Assembly: GCF_005938745.2 (NCBI RefSeq)
Contig: NZ_VCBX02000002.1
Location: forward strand, 186,001 to 250,000
DNA: 64,000 bases
Direction: 5' to 3'
From: Rhodococcus sp. KBS0724
GTDB lineage: Bacteria > Actinomycetota > Actinomycetes > Mycobacteriales > Mycobacteriaceae
In this document: positions 1 to 9,026 of the stretch, piece by piece
Position numbering within the stretch: position 1 is the stretch's first letter
Layout: the number at the start of each line of letters is the position of its first letter
Position numbers and translations under genes: made by a program
The notes under the pieces: generated by a model
The model's database searches: none
What the model was told of the DNA's origin: nothing
The model's input: only the letters and a program-made list of their open reading frames with translations

Positions 1-1
1 A

Positions 2-550
2 AGTGCATCGGTGGAGAGAGCAGTCGAGGAAATCGAGAGGTCACACGGCCGCCTCGATATCTTGATGACAAGTCACGGGTTTCCACGGGATGGCCGTCTG
101 TTGGACATGACCGACGACGCCTGGGACGACGTTCTCAATGTCTGTCTGACAGGGACATTCTATTGCATCCGCGCAGCGGCTCGATTGATGACGAAGCGAC
201 GTTACGGACGAATCATCACCGTCGCATCGCGGGCATGGCACGGAAACCCCGGACAGGCAAACTATTCCGCGGCCAAAGCCGGTGTTATCGGCCTCACGAG
301 ATCTGTCGCCAAAGAATTCGGTCGCCATGAGGTCACGGCCAATGCGATTGCCCCGGGATTGATCGAGACCGCATCGTTGCGTGAATTGGACACCTACGAC
401 GCGCTCGTGGAAAGGGCGAAGCGGGACAACAGTATTAAGCGTGTTGGCCAGCCTGCTGATGTGGCTGCGGCCGTCCGTTTCCTGGCTTCGCCGACGTCGG
501 GTTTCCTCACCGGCGAGGTCATCCATGTATCTGGCGGACGCTTTGGATGA
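2..550 (+). CDS. SDR family oxidoreductase, 5' end outside window
   Basis: This is the C-terminal two thirds of a short-chain dehydrogenase/reductase, an NAD(P)-dependent enzyme that interconverts an alcohol and a ketone. The reading frame is open to the window edge and the N-terminal Rossmann glycine motif is missing, so the true start lies upstream; the GTG at 11 is only an internal codon. Visible landmarks are the VASRA segment carrying the catalytic Ser, the YSAAK pair (Tyr-x3-Lys), the N-A-I-A-P-G-L-I-E-T loop, and the C-terminal FLTGEVIHVSGG signature. It is followed 55 bases later by the synthase-like gene at 606 on the same strand, so the three genes probably form an operon. The substrate is unknown. 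Confidence 0.9.
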   Translation, partial: SASVERAVEEIERSHGRLDILMTSHGFPRDGRLLDMTDDAWDDVLNVCLTGTFYCIRAAARLMTKRRYGRIITVASRAWHGNPGQANYSAAKAGVIGLTRSVAKEFGRHEVTANAIAPGLIETASLRELDTYDALVERAKRDNSIKRVGQPADVAAAVRFLASPTSGFLTGEVIHVSGGRFG

Positions 551-605
551 CCGGCTGTGAACCATGCGCAAACTATCACTCGACAACTCCCTCGAGAGGC
601 ACACC

Positions 606-2075
606 ATGAATGACATCGTTGCCACCGGATCGCCGACAGTTGGCATCACGGCGTACTCGGTCTACGTTCCGCGGTACCGACTGAGTCGTAACGAGATCGC
701 AGCCGCGGTAGGCGAAGTTGCGCGTGGTGAACGTGTCGTGGCTGGGTATGACGAAGACACTACGTCGATGGCGGTCGAGGCGGCGCGGGGAGCCCTACCG
801 AACGGCGGATCCAGGCCGGCGAGCATCTGGTTCGCGACGTCAGAGCCAGCGTACTGGGACAAGACTAACGCCACTACGGTGCATGCTGCACTTGGTCTCG
901 ACCGCAGTATTGGGGCATTCGATCTTGGAGCAAACAGTAGGGCGGGCGCGGCCGCGTTCCTGGCCGCGAGCCGCGACCAAGGAATGGCGGTGCTCTCTGA
1001 TATCCGGGGAGGGCGCGTTGGCAGCGGTGACGAACGTATGGGTGCAGATGGCGCCGCCGCCTTCCTATTCGGTGACAAAGATATTCTGGCGCACGTTGTC
1101 GCGACATCGTCTGTTAGCGAAGAGTTCCTTGATCGATGGCGCACACCCGGGACAGTGGGTGCCGGTACCTGGGAGGAACGCTTTGGTGAGCGTGAGTACG
1201 TTGGACTGGCCGAGAAGGTGTTTGACGACTTGCTGAAAAGTTCAGGTATTGCTCAGGGCGACATTTCCGCGGTCGCGGTCGCTGGTAACAATTTGCGATC
1301 GGTCAAGTCCGTCACCGCAACGCTGCAGCGTCGCACTGGAGGTCGTGCAGACTCGACCGATCTTGTGAATAAGTTTGGCAACGCGGGTGCGGCCCAGTTG
1401 GGGTTGGTGACCGCTGACACTCTGGACCAAGCGAAGCCGGGCGAGTTGTTACTGGTGGTTTCGTTAGCCGACGGTGCAGATGCGTTCCTGCTGCGTACGA
1501 CGGATCGACTGCTCGATGGGAAAGCGTCTGTTCGGGTTGCGGCTGGCAACGGCCTCTCCGTCACATATCCCACGTACCTTTTATGGCGTGGCCTGGTGGA
1601 GCGTGAGTTACCACGTCGGCCCGATCCCGTTCGTCCGTCAGCGCCCTTCTCGGCCCGCGACCGTGAGTACAAGTTTGCGTTCAGTGGCGGCCGCTGCAGA
1701 ACCTGCGGCACCGTCCAGTTCCCTCTTCCCCGCGTATGCTTGCGATGCCGAGGCGTCGATTCGTTCGATGCGGTATCGGCTGCCGGGCAGCGGGCGAGGG
1801 TGGTGACCTACACAGTGGATCGGTTGGCGTTCACACCAAGCCCGCCCTTGATCAGCGCGGTACTCGATCTTGAGAACGGTGGTCGCGTTCAGGTTGAGCT
1901 TACCGATGTCGATCCCGCCACGGTCGCGGTTGGTGACGAAGTAGCTCTTACATTCCGTCGGTTGGTAACGATCGATGGAATCCATAACTATTTTTGGAAG
2001 GCGTCCCCAATTCGGTTGCACGCCAATGCTGGAACCCAAGAAGGAGATGGAAATGGCGCTGAATTCAATCAGTGA
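606..2075 (+). CDS. HMG-CoA synthase-like (thiolase-fold) protein fused to a DUF35 OB-fold/zinc-ribbon domain
   Basis: Residues 1 to about 330 have the thiolase fold of HMG-CoA synthase/KAS III proteins. Residues about 350-489 are a DUF35 domain: a rubredoxin-like zinc ribbon (Cys364, Cys367, Cys378, Cys381) followed by an OB fold. I start at 606 because GAGAGG lies 6 bases upstream; an ATG at 564 has no such site. The segment that normally carries the catalytic cysteine reads FDLGANSRAG, with Ser111 near the expected position, so normal condensation by this subunit is doubtful. The stop overlaps the next thiolase by 23 bases, implying coupled translation. In archaeal HMG-CoA synthase/thiolase complexes and in PhlACB acyltransferases, DUF35 proteins bridge a synthase-like and a thiolase subunit. 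A similar complex here is inference. Confidence 0.85.
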   Translation: MNDIVATGSPTVGITAYSVYVPRYRLSRNEIAAAVGEVARGERVVAGYDEDTTSMAVEAARGALPNGGSRPASIWFATSEPAYWDKTNATTVHAALGLDRSIGAFDLGANSRAGAAAFLAASRDQGMAVLSDIRGGRVGSGDERMGADGAAAFLFGDKDILAHVVATSSVSEEFLDRWRTPGTVGAGTWEERFGEREYVGLAEKVFDDLLKSSGIAQGDISAVAVAGNNLRSVKSVTATLQRRTGGRADSTDLVNKFGNAGAAQLGLVTADTLDQAKPGELLLVVSLADGADAFLLRTTDRLLDGKASVRVAAGNGLSVTYPTYLLWRGLVERELPRRPDPVRPSAPFSARDREYKFAFSGGRCRTCGTVQFPLPRVCLRCRGVDSFDAVSAAGQRARVVTYTVDRLAFTPSPPLISAVLDLENGGRVQVELTDVDPATVAVGDEVALTFRRLVTIDGIHNYFWKASPIRLHANAGTQEGDGNGAEFNQ

Positions 2076-3243
2076 TCGTGTCGCAATCGTCGGAGTCGGA
2101 TGCACAACTTTCGGTGAACACTTCGGGAGGTCTGTCGACGACCTGATTGTCGATGTCGTCACCGATACTTGGGCGCAGGCAGGAATCACTGCGGACGACG
2201 TGGACGCATACTGGATGGGTACCTACGTATCCGGTATCAGCGGACTTACCCTTTCGCGTCCGCTACGACTCGACGGCAAGCCCGTGACCCGCGTTGAAAA
2301 CATGTGCGCGACGGGATCAGATGCCTTCAGGAACGCGTGCTATGCAGTAGCGTCTGGTGCAGTCGACGTTGCGATGGCGGTCGGTGCCGAGAAGCTAAAA
2401 GACAACGGCTTTTCGGGCCTGCCGTCACCTCGACCGCAAGATGATGGCACACGACCCACCACATCAGCACCTGCTCTCTTCAGCTTGTTAGGTCCTGCGT
2501 ACCAAGAACGGTACGAGGTGGATCGCGAAACGTTCCGAGCGGCGATGACTCACGTGGCGTGGAAAAACCATGCAAATGGGGCGCTGAACCCGCGCGCTCA
2601 ATTTCAGAAGCTAGTCTCGAAGGAAGTCATCGAGAACGCACCGATTGTTGCTGGAGAACTGGGCATTTTTGACTGTTCAGGTGTATCCGACGGCGCGGCC
2701 GCGGCCATCGTTGTACGGGCTGAGGACGCGCACAAGTACACAGATCGACCGTTGTACGTTAAAGCCCTTGCGCTGGCTTCCGGTTACGGCGCAGGGGCTG
2801 TGGACGGCGACTACGACTACACCACGTTCCCGGAGGCCGTCAAGTCGTCGCAGCAAGCCTATCGGCAAGCCGGGATCACAGATCCCCGGACTCAATTGGC
2901 GCTCGCCGAAGTACACGACTGCTTTACACCGACGGAGCTGGTACTGATGGAAGATCTCGGCTTCACATCGCGCGGGTCGGCGTGCAAGGAATCGATCGAT
3001 GGCGCATTTGACCTACACGGTGATCTCCCGGTCAACCCGGACGGTGGGCTAAAAAGTTTTGGGCACCCGATCGGTGCAAGTGGACTCCGGATGTTGTTCG
3101 AATGTTGGACCCAGCTCCGTGGTGAAGCGGGCGATCGTCAGATCGACACCGCAGGCAGGGGCCTTGCGCTGACGCATAATCTGGGCGGGTCGCCAGGTGA
3201 CGCAGTGTCATTCGTCTCGATCGTGGGTTCGCGACTTGGCTGA
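2053..3243 (+). CDS. SCP2-type thiolase / acetyl-CoA acetyltransferase-like protein
   Basis: A 396-residue thiolase of the SCP-x/lipid-transfer type, expected to cleave or form a C-C bond on an acyl-CoA. The nucleophile Cys85 sits in ENMCATGSD, and the two other catalytic landmarks, HDCF and GHPIG, are present, followed by the LTHNLGGSPGD C-terminal loop typical of SCP2 thiolases. Start 2053 was chosen because AAGGAG lies 6 bases upstream; the longer frame from 1975 lies inside the upstream gene. The 23-base overlap with the synthase/DUF35 fusion argues that the two proteins are made and act together. All active-site residues are intact, so this is probably the catalytic partner of the cysteine-less neighbour. 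Confidence 0.9.
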   Translation: MALNSISDRVAIVGVGCTTFGEHFGRSVDDLIVDVVTDTWAQAGITADDVDAYWMGTYVSGISGLTLSRPLRLDGKPVTRVENMCATGSDAFRNACYAVASGAVDVAMAVGAEKLKDNGFSGLPSPRPQDDGTRPTTSAPALFSLLGPAYQERYEVDRETFRAAMTHVAWKNHANGALNPRAQFQKLVSKEVIENAPIVAGELGIFDCSGVSDGAAAAIVVRAEDAHKYTDRPLYVKALALASGYGAGAVDGDYDYTTFPEAVKSSQQAYRQAGITDPRTQLALAEVHDCFTPTELVLMEDLGFTSRGSACKESIDGAFDLHGDLPVNPDGGLKSFGHPIGASGLRMLFECWTQLRGEAGDRQIDTAGRGLALTHNLGGSPGDAVSFVSIVGSRLG

Positions 3244-3782
3244 TACCCTCGCTTCCAGAAGTTGGTTGCAATAGTCAGGGCCCTGCCGGTGGTAATCCTG
3301 GTGAAGCGGCAAAGACGTGCCTGAATGGGGCGATCGGAGTCTTGTGATTTGTCCGGGGACGACACGGTGCAAATGTGATTCAGCACTGACGCCGTTTTTG
3401 TTCTTTGGCCCCAGTCTGTCTCGAAAAGGTGAGCCGAATTCTGGAACGGCCAACCGGAATTTGCAGTTCTCTCCGCGGTTGCTTTGAATGCCGAATGAAC
3501 GGGAAGGGGGACGAGACTCTGGCGAAGGATCCTCTCTAAGTGATGAAATGGTTGCGAGCCCCGAAGATACTGTGGCAGCTATCTACAAGCCTTTTCCTGT
3601 CAGGCTAGTTCGCCAGCTGTTGGAATGAGTTCATTGCTGCTGTCATTCATTAGTAATGATTGATTTCGCGAGGTAAGACTGCACGAGGGACACGGGCTTG
3701 CCGACGGAACGACTAACTCAGAGTCGATCGGTCACTCAGGCACGTGCTGTATTGCCTCGAACTAGGTGCTGGGGCGTGTACA
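3244..3782. other. non-coding gap, no gene recognised
   Basis: About 540 bases between the thiolase stop and an IS481 relic. Reading frames here are short and lack family motifs or ribosome sites. I see no strong terminator or promoter. Confidence 0.4.
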
Positions 3783-4135
3783 CATTGCTGACATGCGACT
3801 TGGTCGAGGAGGTGGCCCTCCACAGCGGGATAAGGGTCGCTACTCTCCTGTTCGTGACCTATAAAAGAGCTACACCGCAATTCCCCACTTGCGGTCGAAG
3901 GAAGCTGCCGCCTGATCGAGTCGTGCGGGCGGTCGCCCATGCCATCTCCGGATAGGTATCTCTCGACAATGCGCCTCCACATGAATAGACCGTGTCGCAA
4001 ATACGGCGAACTGGGATTACAAGAAAGATCCAGCGCACCGGAGCAACAACCGATCGCTACAGCAGAAGAGCTCACGGCCAATATCGAATCGGAGCGACGG
4101 ATCCGGAGATGATCGGCCTCACGAAGCACAGGAAA
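3783..4135 (+). pseudogene. decayed 5' end of an IS481-family transposase
   Basis: Base-by-base this stretch follows the upstream region and first ~90 codons of the full IS481 transposase at 59889-60908: shared blocks include CTGGGATTACA, GATCCAGC and GGCCTCACGAA in the same order and spacing. Insertions, deletions and stops break the frame, so no product is expected. Only the helix-turn-helix half is present; the catalytic DDE part is absent. Confidence 0.8.
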
Positions 4136-4161
4136 GCTCGTTTGAGTTCACCTAGTGCAAA

Positions 4162-5379
4162 CTACGACTTTTTTTGATTCAACTCGACGACGTCCAGGAT
4201 AGGACGCGTCTGGATCGGAGCGGTCGTCGGCACCCGCCGTTGCAAACTGTTTTCAAATGTACTTGCTGTGCTGGTGATGAACGTTAGTGTGCTGGTTGCG
4301 AGATCCACTGCAGCGCTCGGATAGTCGGCAAACCCGAGCCCGCTCAGGACCGCCTCGCTTCCCGCTCGCGCGATGGCCTGCGCGGTGTCGGCGTTGAGCT
4401 CTTCCCAGATCTGACTGATGACCGCTGCCCAGATGTCGTCGTAGTCCCGGCGTAGCCGCCCGATGCGTTCTCGGTCTGGTTCGTCCAATCCTCCGGCCTC
4501 GCGAACGAGCACCGAGAGCAGATTCCGATTGCGCGCGGCGGTCTCGGCGAGCCCCGACACCAGGCGCTGCAGGGCATCCTCGGCGTTGTTCGAGCTGTCC
4601 AGTGCAGTACTCGCCGCGATCATCAGTTGAGTGATCCCGCGGTCGAATGCAGCCACGAGGATCTGCTGTTTGGTTGTGAAGTGCTGGAAGACAGACGGAC
4701 CTGCGATGCCAACTGCCTTACCGACGTCGTCAACCCGTACATCTTCGTAGCCGCGTTCGCCGAAGAGAGTGATTGCCGCATCGAGGATTTCCTGACGGCG
4801 CGTCGGCCGGACATGCCAGCGGCGAGCCAGGGAGGGTGCGCTGTCCACGGTCGTATATGGGGCAGTGATCATGTTGTGCATTCCGACCGTGAACGCGGCG
4901 CGAAGACGTGCGCCGCCGGCGACGCGCGGTGCCACGGCAGACGCTGCGATGATGGCGCTAATGGCCTGGTGGCGGATCATAACCGCGAAAGGTGTCAGGC
5001 TAGGCGCGACGGCGATGATTGCGGTGCGCCAACCAGTATCGTGATCGGTAGCGCGGCGCGCCACGTCGCCGAATTCGATGGGGGAAATCCAACGGCGATC
5101 ACGGGCGTACACGATCACCAGATCTGGACTGTCAACGGCGGCTTTGAGTGCGGCAGCGATGTACTTGTCCAGGTCGCAGCCTGTGCACTCCTGCCGCGTA
5201 ATCGCGGCGGCGAGAACTGCGTGAAGCAGAGCTAGTTTGCTTGGGAAACGCCTGTACAAACGGGGAGGAGTGCAACCCAACTGATCGATGATGTCGGCGA
5301 CCGAGACCGTTGTGTATCCGCGCGCCGCGAAAAGTGTCGCGGCAGTCTGAACGATCTCATCCCGGTCGAGACGGCTCAT
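4162..5379 (-). CDS. tandem TetR regulator (two TetR domains in one chain, Mce3R-like)
   Basis: A 405-residue protein with two complete TetR units. The first helix-turn-helix lies at about residues 25-46 (VSVADIIDQLGCTPPRLYRR) and the second at about 215-236 (VRVDDVGKAVGIAGPSVFQH); each is followed by a ligand-type helical domain. Mycobacterium tuberculosis Mce3R has the same double architecture and nearly the same length and controls lipid-related genes. I start at 5379 because GAGGAGA precedes that ATG at normal spacing; the frame reaches back to 5451. It converges on the thiolase operon. Its target is unknown; the ACTAGCTAGT palindrome about 155 bases upstream is one candidate site. Confidence 0.88.
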   Translation of the reverse strand: MSRLDRDEIVQTAATLFAARGYTTVSVADIIDQLGCTPPRLYRRFPSKLALLHAVLAAAITRQECTGCDLDKYIAAALKAAVDSPDLVIVYARDRRWISPIEFGDVARRATDHDTGWRTAIIAVAPSLTPFAVMIRHQAISAIIAASAVAPRVAGGARLRAAFTVGMHNMITAPYTTVDSAPSLARRWHVRPTRRQEILDAAITLFGERGYEDVRVDDVGKAVGIAGPSVFQHFTTKQQILVAAFDRGITQLMIAASTALDSSNNAEDALQRLVSGLAETAARNRNLLSVLVREAGGLDEPDRERIGRLRRDYDDIWAAVISQIWEELNADTAQAIARAGSEAVLSGLGFADYPSAAVDLATSTLTFITSTASTFENSLQRRVPTTAPIQTRPILDVVELNQKKS

Positions 5380-5531
5380 GGCGTGTCTCCTCTCGTTGCG
5401 GGCCTGGGCTGGCTCTTTCGTACGTTTGCGCAGTGGCAATTGATGTGTCATCGCGGTGAAACACCTCTGCCGGCGAACACCCTACGTAGCGCAGCCTAAG
5501 CGATCGATTGTTGAAATAGGATGTGTCGATC

Positions 5532-5541
5532 ACTAGCTAGT
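5532..5541. promoter_or_regulatory. perfect 10-base palindrome ACTAGCTAGT
   Basis: Lies upstream of both the divergent double-TetR gene and the SDR relic at 5705. The same 10 bases occur at 54798-54807, upstream of the intact SDR gene that the relic resembles. It may be an operator; no binding data can be read from sequence. Confidence 0.35.
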
Positions 5542-5704
5542 TGCGGTACTCATTTTCGGAGTCGGCAAGCTGATTTGGAGTGCGTATGTGCGGGTTTGGA
5601 GTTTCGAGTAATTGCAGTCTGTAAGAGACGCAGTTTTCATTGGACGGATATTCGAGCTCCACTCAGGCCGATCTAGGCTCGGCAGTAGGGTTGACAGCTC
5701 GCGA

Positions 5705-5836
5705 CGTTGACCCGTTTGATCGATCAAGAGGATGTCAAGTTTAGTCAAGCACTTACATTGACGAAGTGGCGCGTCGAGCGATCGAGACCGGCGACAGTAT
5801 GGAGCCGACGTTCAGCGACCGGATGCAGGCTTCGAT
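5705..5836 (+). pseudogene. truncated 5' end of an SDR gene
   Basis: This matches the leader and first ~30 codons of the intact SDR at 55032: the stretch starting GTTGACCC, GATCAAGAGGATGT and the blocks GTGGCGCGTCG, GACAGTATGGAGCCGA and GACCGGATGC occur in the same order. A small indel just after the start codon shifts the frame (stop at about the tenth codon), and homology ends at GGCTTCGAT, where the IS256 element begins. It is a dead fragment left by mobile-element activity. Confidence 0.85.
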
Positions 5837-5852
5837 AAAGCCTATCGAAGCC
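5828..5852. repeat. 10-base inverted repeat at the SDR relic/IS256 junction
   Basis: GGCTTCGATA and TATCGAAGCC form a perfect 10-bp stem around a 5-base loop. The left arm is the last part of the SDR relic. GGCTTCGAT is also repeated directly at 7311-7319 on the far side of the IS256 gene, as a 9-base target duplication would be. Clear terminal inverted repeats next to these bases are not visible. Confidence 0.5.
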
Positions 5853-5884
5853 TGCTGGAGATATTATCAAGACCTGTGGATCAG

Positions 5885-7102
5885 TCAGGCGACCTCCGCT
5901 CCGGTTGAACCTTCTTGTTCCGGTGTTGATTCCGGCGTGATGTCGGCGGGTCGTTCGAGTAGTTTGCCTTTGTGGAAGGCCGCGCCGGCCCGCACGAGCG
6001 CAACCAGATGTGGTGCGTTGACCGCACACCAACGCGCTTGTGCGGCGTCGATCAGCTTGTAGGCCATGGCGAGTCCGGCGGCACGGGATCCGGGTCCTTT
6101 GGTTACCTTGGTTCTCAATCGCACTGTGGCGAAGGTGGATTCGATGGGGTTTCTGGTGCGCAGATGCACCCAATGCTCGGCCGGATACTTGTAGAATTCG
6201 AGCAGTACATCCATGTCGTCGGTGATCTTGGCGACTGCTTTCGGGTACTTCGCGATGTAGTCGAGTTCAAAGGCCTTGATCGCCAGTTGCGCTTTGTCGA
6301 TGTCCTCCGCCATATAGATGTCTTTCATCGCCGCGAGCGCGCCTGGGTGTGCAGATTTCGGCAGCGCGGCAAGAACATTGGATTGCTTGTGGAACCAGCA
6401 CCGTTGTTCACGGGTTTCGGGGAACACCTCCCGCAATGCCTTCCAGAACCCCAAGGCTCCGTCGCCGACCGCCAGGACAGGAGCGGCCATGCCGCGCCGG
6501 CGACAACTGCGCAACAGATCCGCCCAAGACTCCGTCGACTCGCGGTAGCCGTCGGCGAGGGCGACGAGTTCCTTCCGTCCGTCCGCGCGGACACCGATCA
6601 TCACCAACAGACACAGCTTCTCCTGCTCGAGCCTCACCTTGAGGTGGATCCCGTCGACCCGCAGGTACACGAAGTCGGTTCCGGAGAGGTCCCGATCCTG
6701 GAAAATCTTGGCTTCGTCTTGCCACTGAGTCGTCAGCCGGGTGATCGAGGCCGGTGAGAGTCCTGCGCCGGTTCCGAGGAATTGCTCCAATGCAGGCCCG
6801 AAGTCGCTGGTCGAGAGGCCGTGGAGATAGAGCAGTGGCAGGACCTCGTTCATCTGCGGGGACTTGCGCACCCAGGCCGGCAGAATCGCCGACGAAAACC
6901 GTTGACGTTCACCTGTTTCCGGTTCGAGACGCTTGTCGTTGACCCGGGGAGCTTTCACGTTGACCGCGCCGGCGGCGGTCAGGACGTCGCGTTCTGTGTG
7001 GTATCCGTTGCGGACCACCAGGCGGCGACCGTTCTCATCGAGGTGGTCGGCGAACTGTTCGATGTAGGCGGCAACCTCCGCGTGCAGTGCTGCGGCAAGC
7101 AT
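5885..7102 (-). CDS. IS256-family (mutator-type) transposase, probably frameshifted near its N terminus
   Basis: The 405 visible residues contain the catalytic triad context: VDGIH, VGDGALGFW and RNPIESTF with the Glu. The family normally starts about 25-30 residues earlier. Just upstream in the same frame the codons read SLLDEIVRDGARK, a typical IS256 start region, but the expected GTG start at 7193 (LTVVHENGQ) is in another frame, separated by one extra base. Either the internal ATG at 7102 is used or the gene is inactive. It is unlike the second IS256 transposase at 10620. Confidence 0.8.
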   Translation of the reverse strand: MLAAALHAEVAAYIEQFADHLDENGRRLVVRNGYHTERDVLTAAGAVNVKAPRVNDKRLEPETGERQRFSSAILPAWVRKSPQMNEVLPLLYLHGLSTSDFGPALEQFLGTGAGLSPASITRLTTQWQDEAKIFQDRDLSGTDFVYLRVDGIHLKVRLEQEKLCLLVMIGVRADGRKELVALADGYRESTESWADLLRSCRRRGMAAPVLAVGDGALGFWKALREVFPETREQRCWFHKQSNVLAALPKSAHPGALAAMKDIYMAEDIDKAQLAIKAFELDYIAKYPKAVAKITDDMDVLLEFYKYPAEHWVHLRTRNPIESTFATVRLRTKVTKGPGSRAAGLAMAYKLIDAAQARWCAVNAPHLVALVRAGAAFHKGKLLERPADITPESTPEQEGSTGAEVA

Positions 7103-7194
7103 TTTCCGGGCGCCGTCGCGGACGATCTCGTCGAGCAGCGACCGCCCGCTGTCGTCTGTTGGACTGGCCGTTCTCGTGTACTACCGTGAGCACG

Positions 7195-7279
7195 GGCGTA
7201 CCTTCCCGCCAGCGTTGGCGCGCTGGTCTTGATCAGAATTTTCGATACCGTGCAGATCATCTTCCGGGAAGGTACGCTT
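7195..7279. repeat. 13-base inverted repeat GCGTACCTTCCCG / CGGGAAGGTACGC
   Basis: The two arms lie about 60 bases apart just upstream of the IS256 transposase. They could be subterminal transposase sites or a hairpin that blocks read-through from outside promoters. Function is not shown. Confidence 0.45.
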
Positions 7280-7319
7280 TCACGTGATTCACAAGTTCTG
7301 ATCATTTCTCGGCTTCGAT

Positions 7320-7690
7320 GAGCGCCTAACAACGTGGCTGCCAGCGCGCCTGCAACTCAGATAGGTGAGGCGACCAGTGTGATACCAATATCCACGCGAT
7401 CGGCGGATCGTTCGCTACAGCCTGGATCAGCGTATCGGCGGCGTTGATACATACCGATTGGGTGTTCATTTGTCAGGCGGCAGCTATTGTCGTGAGCGCC
7501 GTCGCGTCTGCCCGAAATCTGCTCATCCGCTGAGAAGATACCACCGAACTCACTCCCTAATGGGCCGGGCCCCAAGTTTGCGATTGAGTTCCCCTCAGAG
7601 AGTGCCAATGCGGCTAAACCGGGTGCAGAGTCAGTCAGAAGGCGCCCGCCATGATTAACCCCGCGCGTAAGGATGAATCGCACTGGCGAG
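7320..7690. other. non-coding gap between IS256 and IS3
   Basis: About 370 bases. A minus-strand open frame covers most of it but shows no recognisable motif, ribosome site or family. I make no gene call. The first ~20 bases weakly resemble the continuation of the SDR relic after GGCTTCGAT. Confidence 0.3.
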
Positions 7691-7949
7691 TGATGTTCCC
7701 CGAGTTTCGTGGAGTCGTCATATTTGACTTCAGGCTACGGGTTGGCGTGTGAAGTGTACGTTCTCGAACTCGATCGGTGTCAGCATCCCGAGGGCACTGT
7801 GCCGGCGTTGGCGGTTGTGGAAGATCTCGAGGTACTCGAACATGGCGTTGGCCAGTTCGATCCTCGTTTTCCATCGTTTCCTGTTCAAGAGTTCGGTTTG
7901 CATTCTGCCCCAGAAAGATTCGATGACGGCATTGATGCTCCTATAGTTG

Positions 7950-9026
7950 TCAAATCGCGTTGGCACTGGTCACGGGATTGTTGACGAGGTGATAGACCTC
8001 GCGGATGACGTAGCGTTTCAGGCAGCGAATGATGTCTCTTTTGGCCTTTCCTTCGGCGGTGCGGCGTGCGACGTAAATTTTGGTGGGCTCGTGAAACCGC
8101 ATGCGTACGATGACTGTTCGATAGATGGCGGCATTGAGCTGCCGATGACCGCCGTGGTTGATCCGGTATTTCCCGGTCGTCGTCCCTGAGGACGCAGGGA
8201 TCGGACTGATCCCGGCAAGCTTGGCCAATGCAGCTTCGGACTTGATTCGCTCCGGGTTGTCACCGAACACGATCAAAATCTCCGCTGCCGTGTCAGTTCC
8301 GATTCCATATGATTGAACGAGTTGTGGTGCAGTAGTTTTCACTAATCGTTCGATATGTTCGTTCAACTCAGCTGCTTCATGATCGAGCATGAGCCACCGG
8401 TGGGCGAGGGTTGCCAGCGTGATCTGCATCGAGTCGTCAGGACTGTCCAGATGCTCGACGGTCAACGCTGCGCAGTGACGAGCCAAGGTGATTTGTGTTT
8501 TCCCAGCCATTTCGGCGCGTAATACTTCCGGTGCATGCACCAGCATCGCTTTCAGCGTCACCATTGTCGTGGCACGCGCCTTGACGGCAGTGTCATGTGC
8601 GACTTTGAGTTGGCGAATCATCTCGACCGTTCCGTCGGCGGTTTTCGGTTCGGCGGTAGCGAACCCGGCCATCACTGCTTTCGCCGCATTCTGGGCGTCG
8701 ATCGTGTCCGATTTTCCGACCAGTCGGCGTATCCGTCGATCCGGTCGGGCAACTTCGATGACGCGGTAGCCGCGACGTCGGATGAACGAGGTCAATGCAC
8801 CACCGTAGGAGCCGGTCCCTTCGATTCCGAAGGCTATCGGCTGTCCGAATGACTCGGCCCACGAGAGTAACTGGATAAATCCGTGCGAGTCGGCGGGAAC
8901 GCTGATGGTCGAGAGCAAACCGGCGGTGGTGTCGAATACCGCACCGACATGCACGTATTTGTGGGTGTCGATCCCGACAACAACATCGCCTGATTTCGTA
9001 GTATCTACAGCTGTGGTGGTGGCCAT
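7950..9026 (-). CDS. IS110-family transposase (DEDD recombinase)
   Basis: A complete 358-residue transposase. The RuvC-like DEDD residues are visible: Asp20 (VGIDTH), Glu69 (GIEGTGSYG), Asp107 and Asp110 (SDTIDAQNAA). The C-terminal domain has the GIGTDTAAEILI helix-hairpin-helix and the PIPASSG segment expected to carry the catalytic serine. IS110 enzymes work with a bridge RNA made from the element's own non-coding end, here 9027-9296. This is the only apparently intact IS110 gene among at least six IS110 traces in the window, so it is the best candidate for an active one. Confidence 0.93.
   Translation of the reverse strand: MATTTAVDTTKSGDVVVGIDTHKYVHVGAVFDTTAGLLSTISVPADSHGFIQLLSWAESFGQPIAFGIEGTGSYGGALTSFIRRRGYRVIEVARPDRRIRRLVGKSDTIDAQNAAKAVMAGFATAEPKTADGTVEMIRQLKVAHDTAVKARATTMVTLKAMLVHAPEVLRAEMAGKTQITLARHCAALTVEHLDSPDDSMQITLATLAHRWLMLDHEAAELNEHIERLVKTTAPQLVQSYGIGTDTAAEILIVFGDNPERIKSEAALAKLAGISPIPASSGTTTGKYRINHGGHRQLNAAIYRTVIVRMRFHEPTKIYVARRTAEGKAKRDIIRCLKRYVIREVYHLVNNPVTSANAI

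Larger units (their letters stand above)
5837..7310 (-). mobile_element. IS256-family insertion sequence (copy 1)
   Basis: The limits are inferred from the 9-base direct repeat GGCTTCGAT at 5828-5836 and 7311-7319. Inside both ends there is a shared ATCAAGACC in inverted orientation (about 5866 and 7230), so the true ends could lie closer in. It carries one transposase gene. Confidence 0.55.

Noticed and set aside
41..649. Long minus-strand frame opposite the first SDR and the next gene start
   Set aside because: It is the antisense shadow of a clear SDR; no family and no ribosome site.
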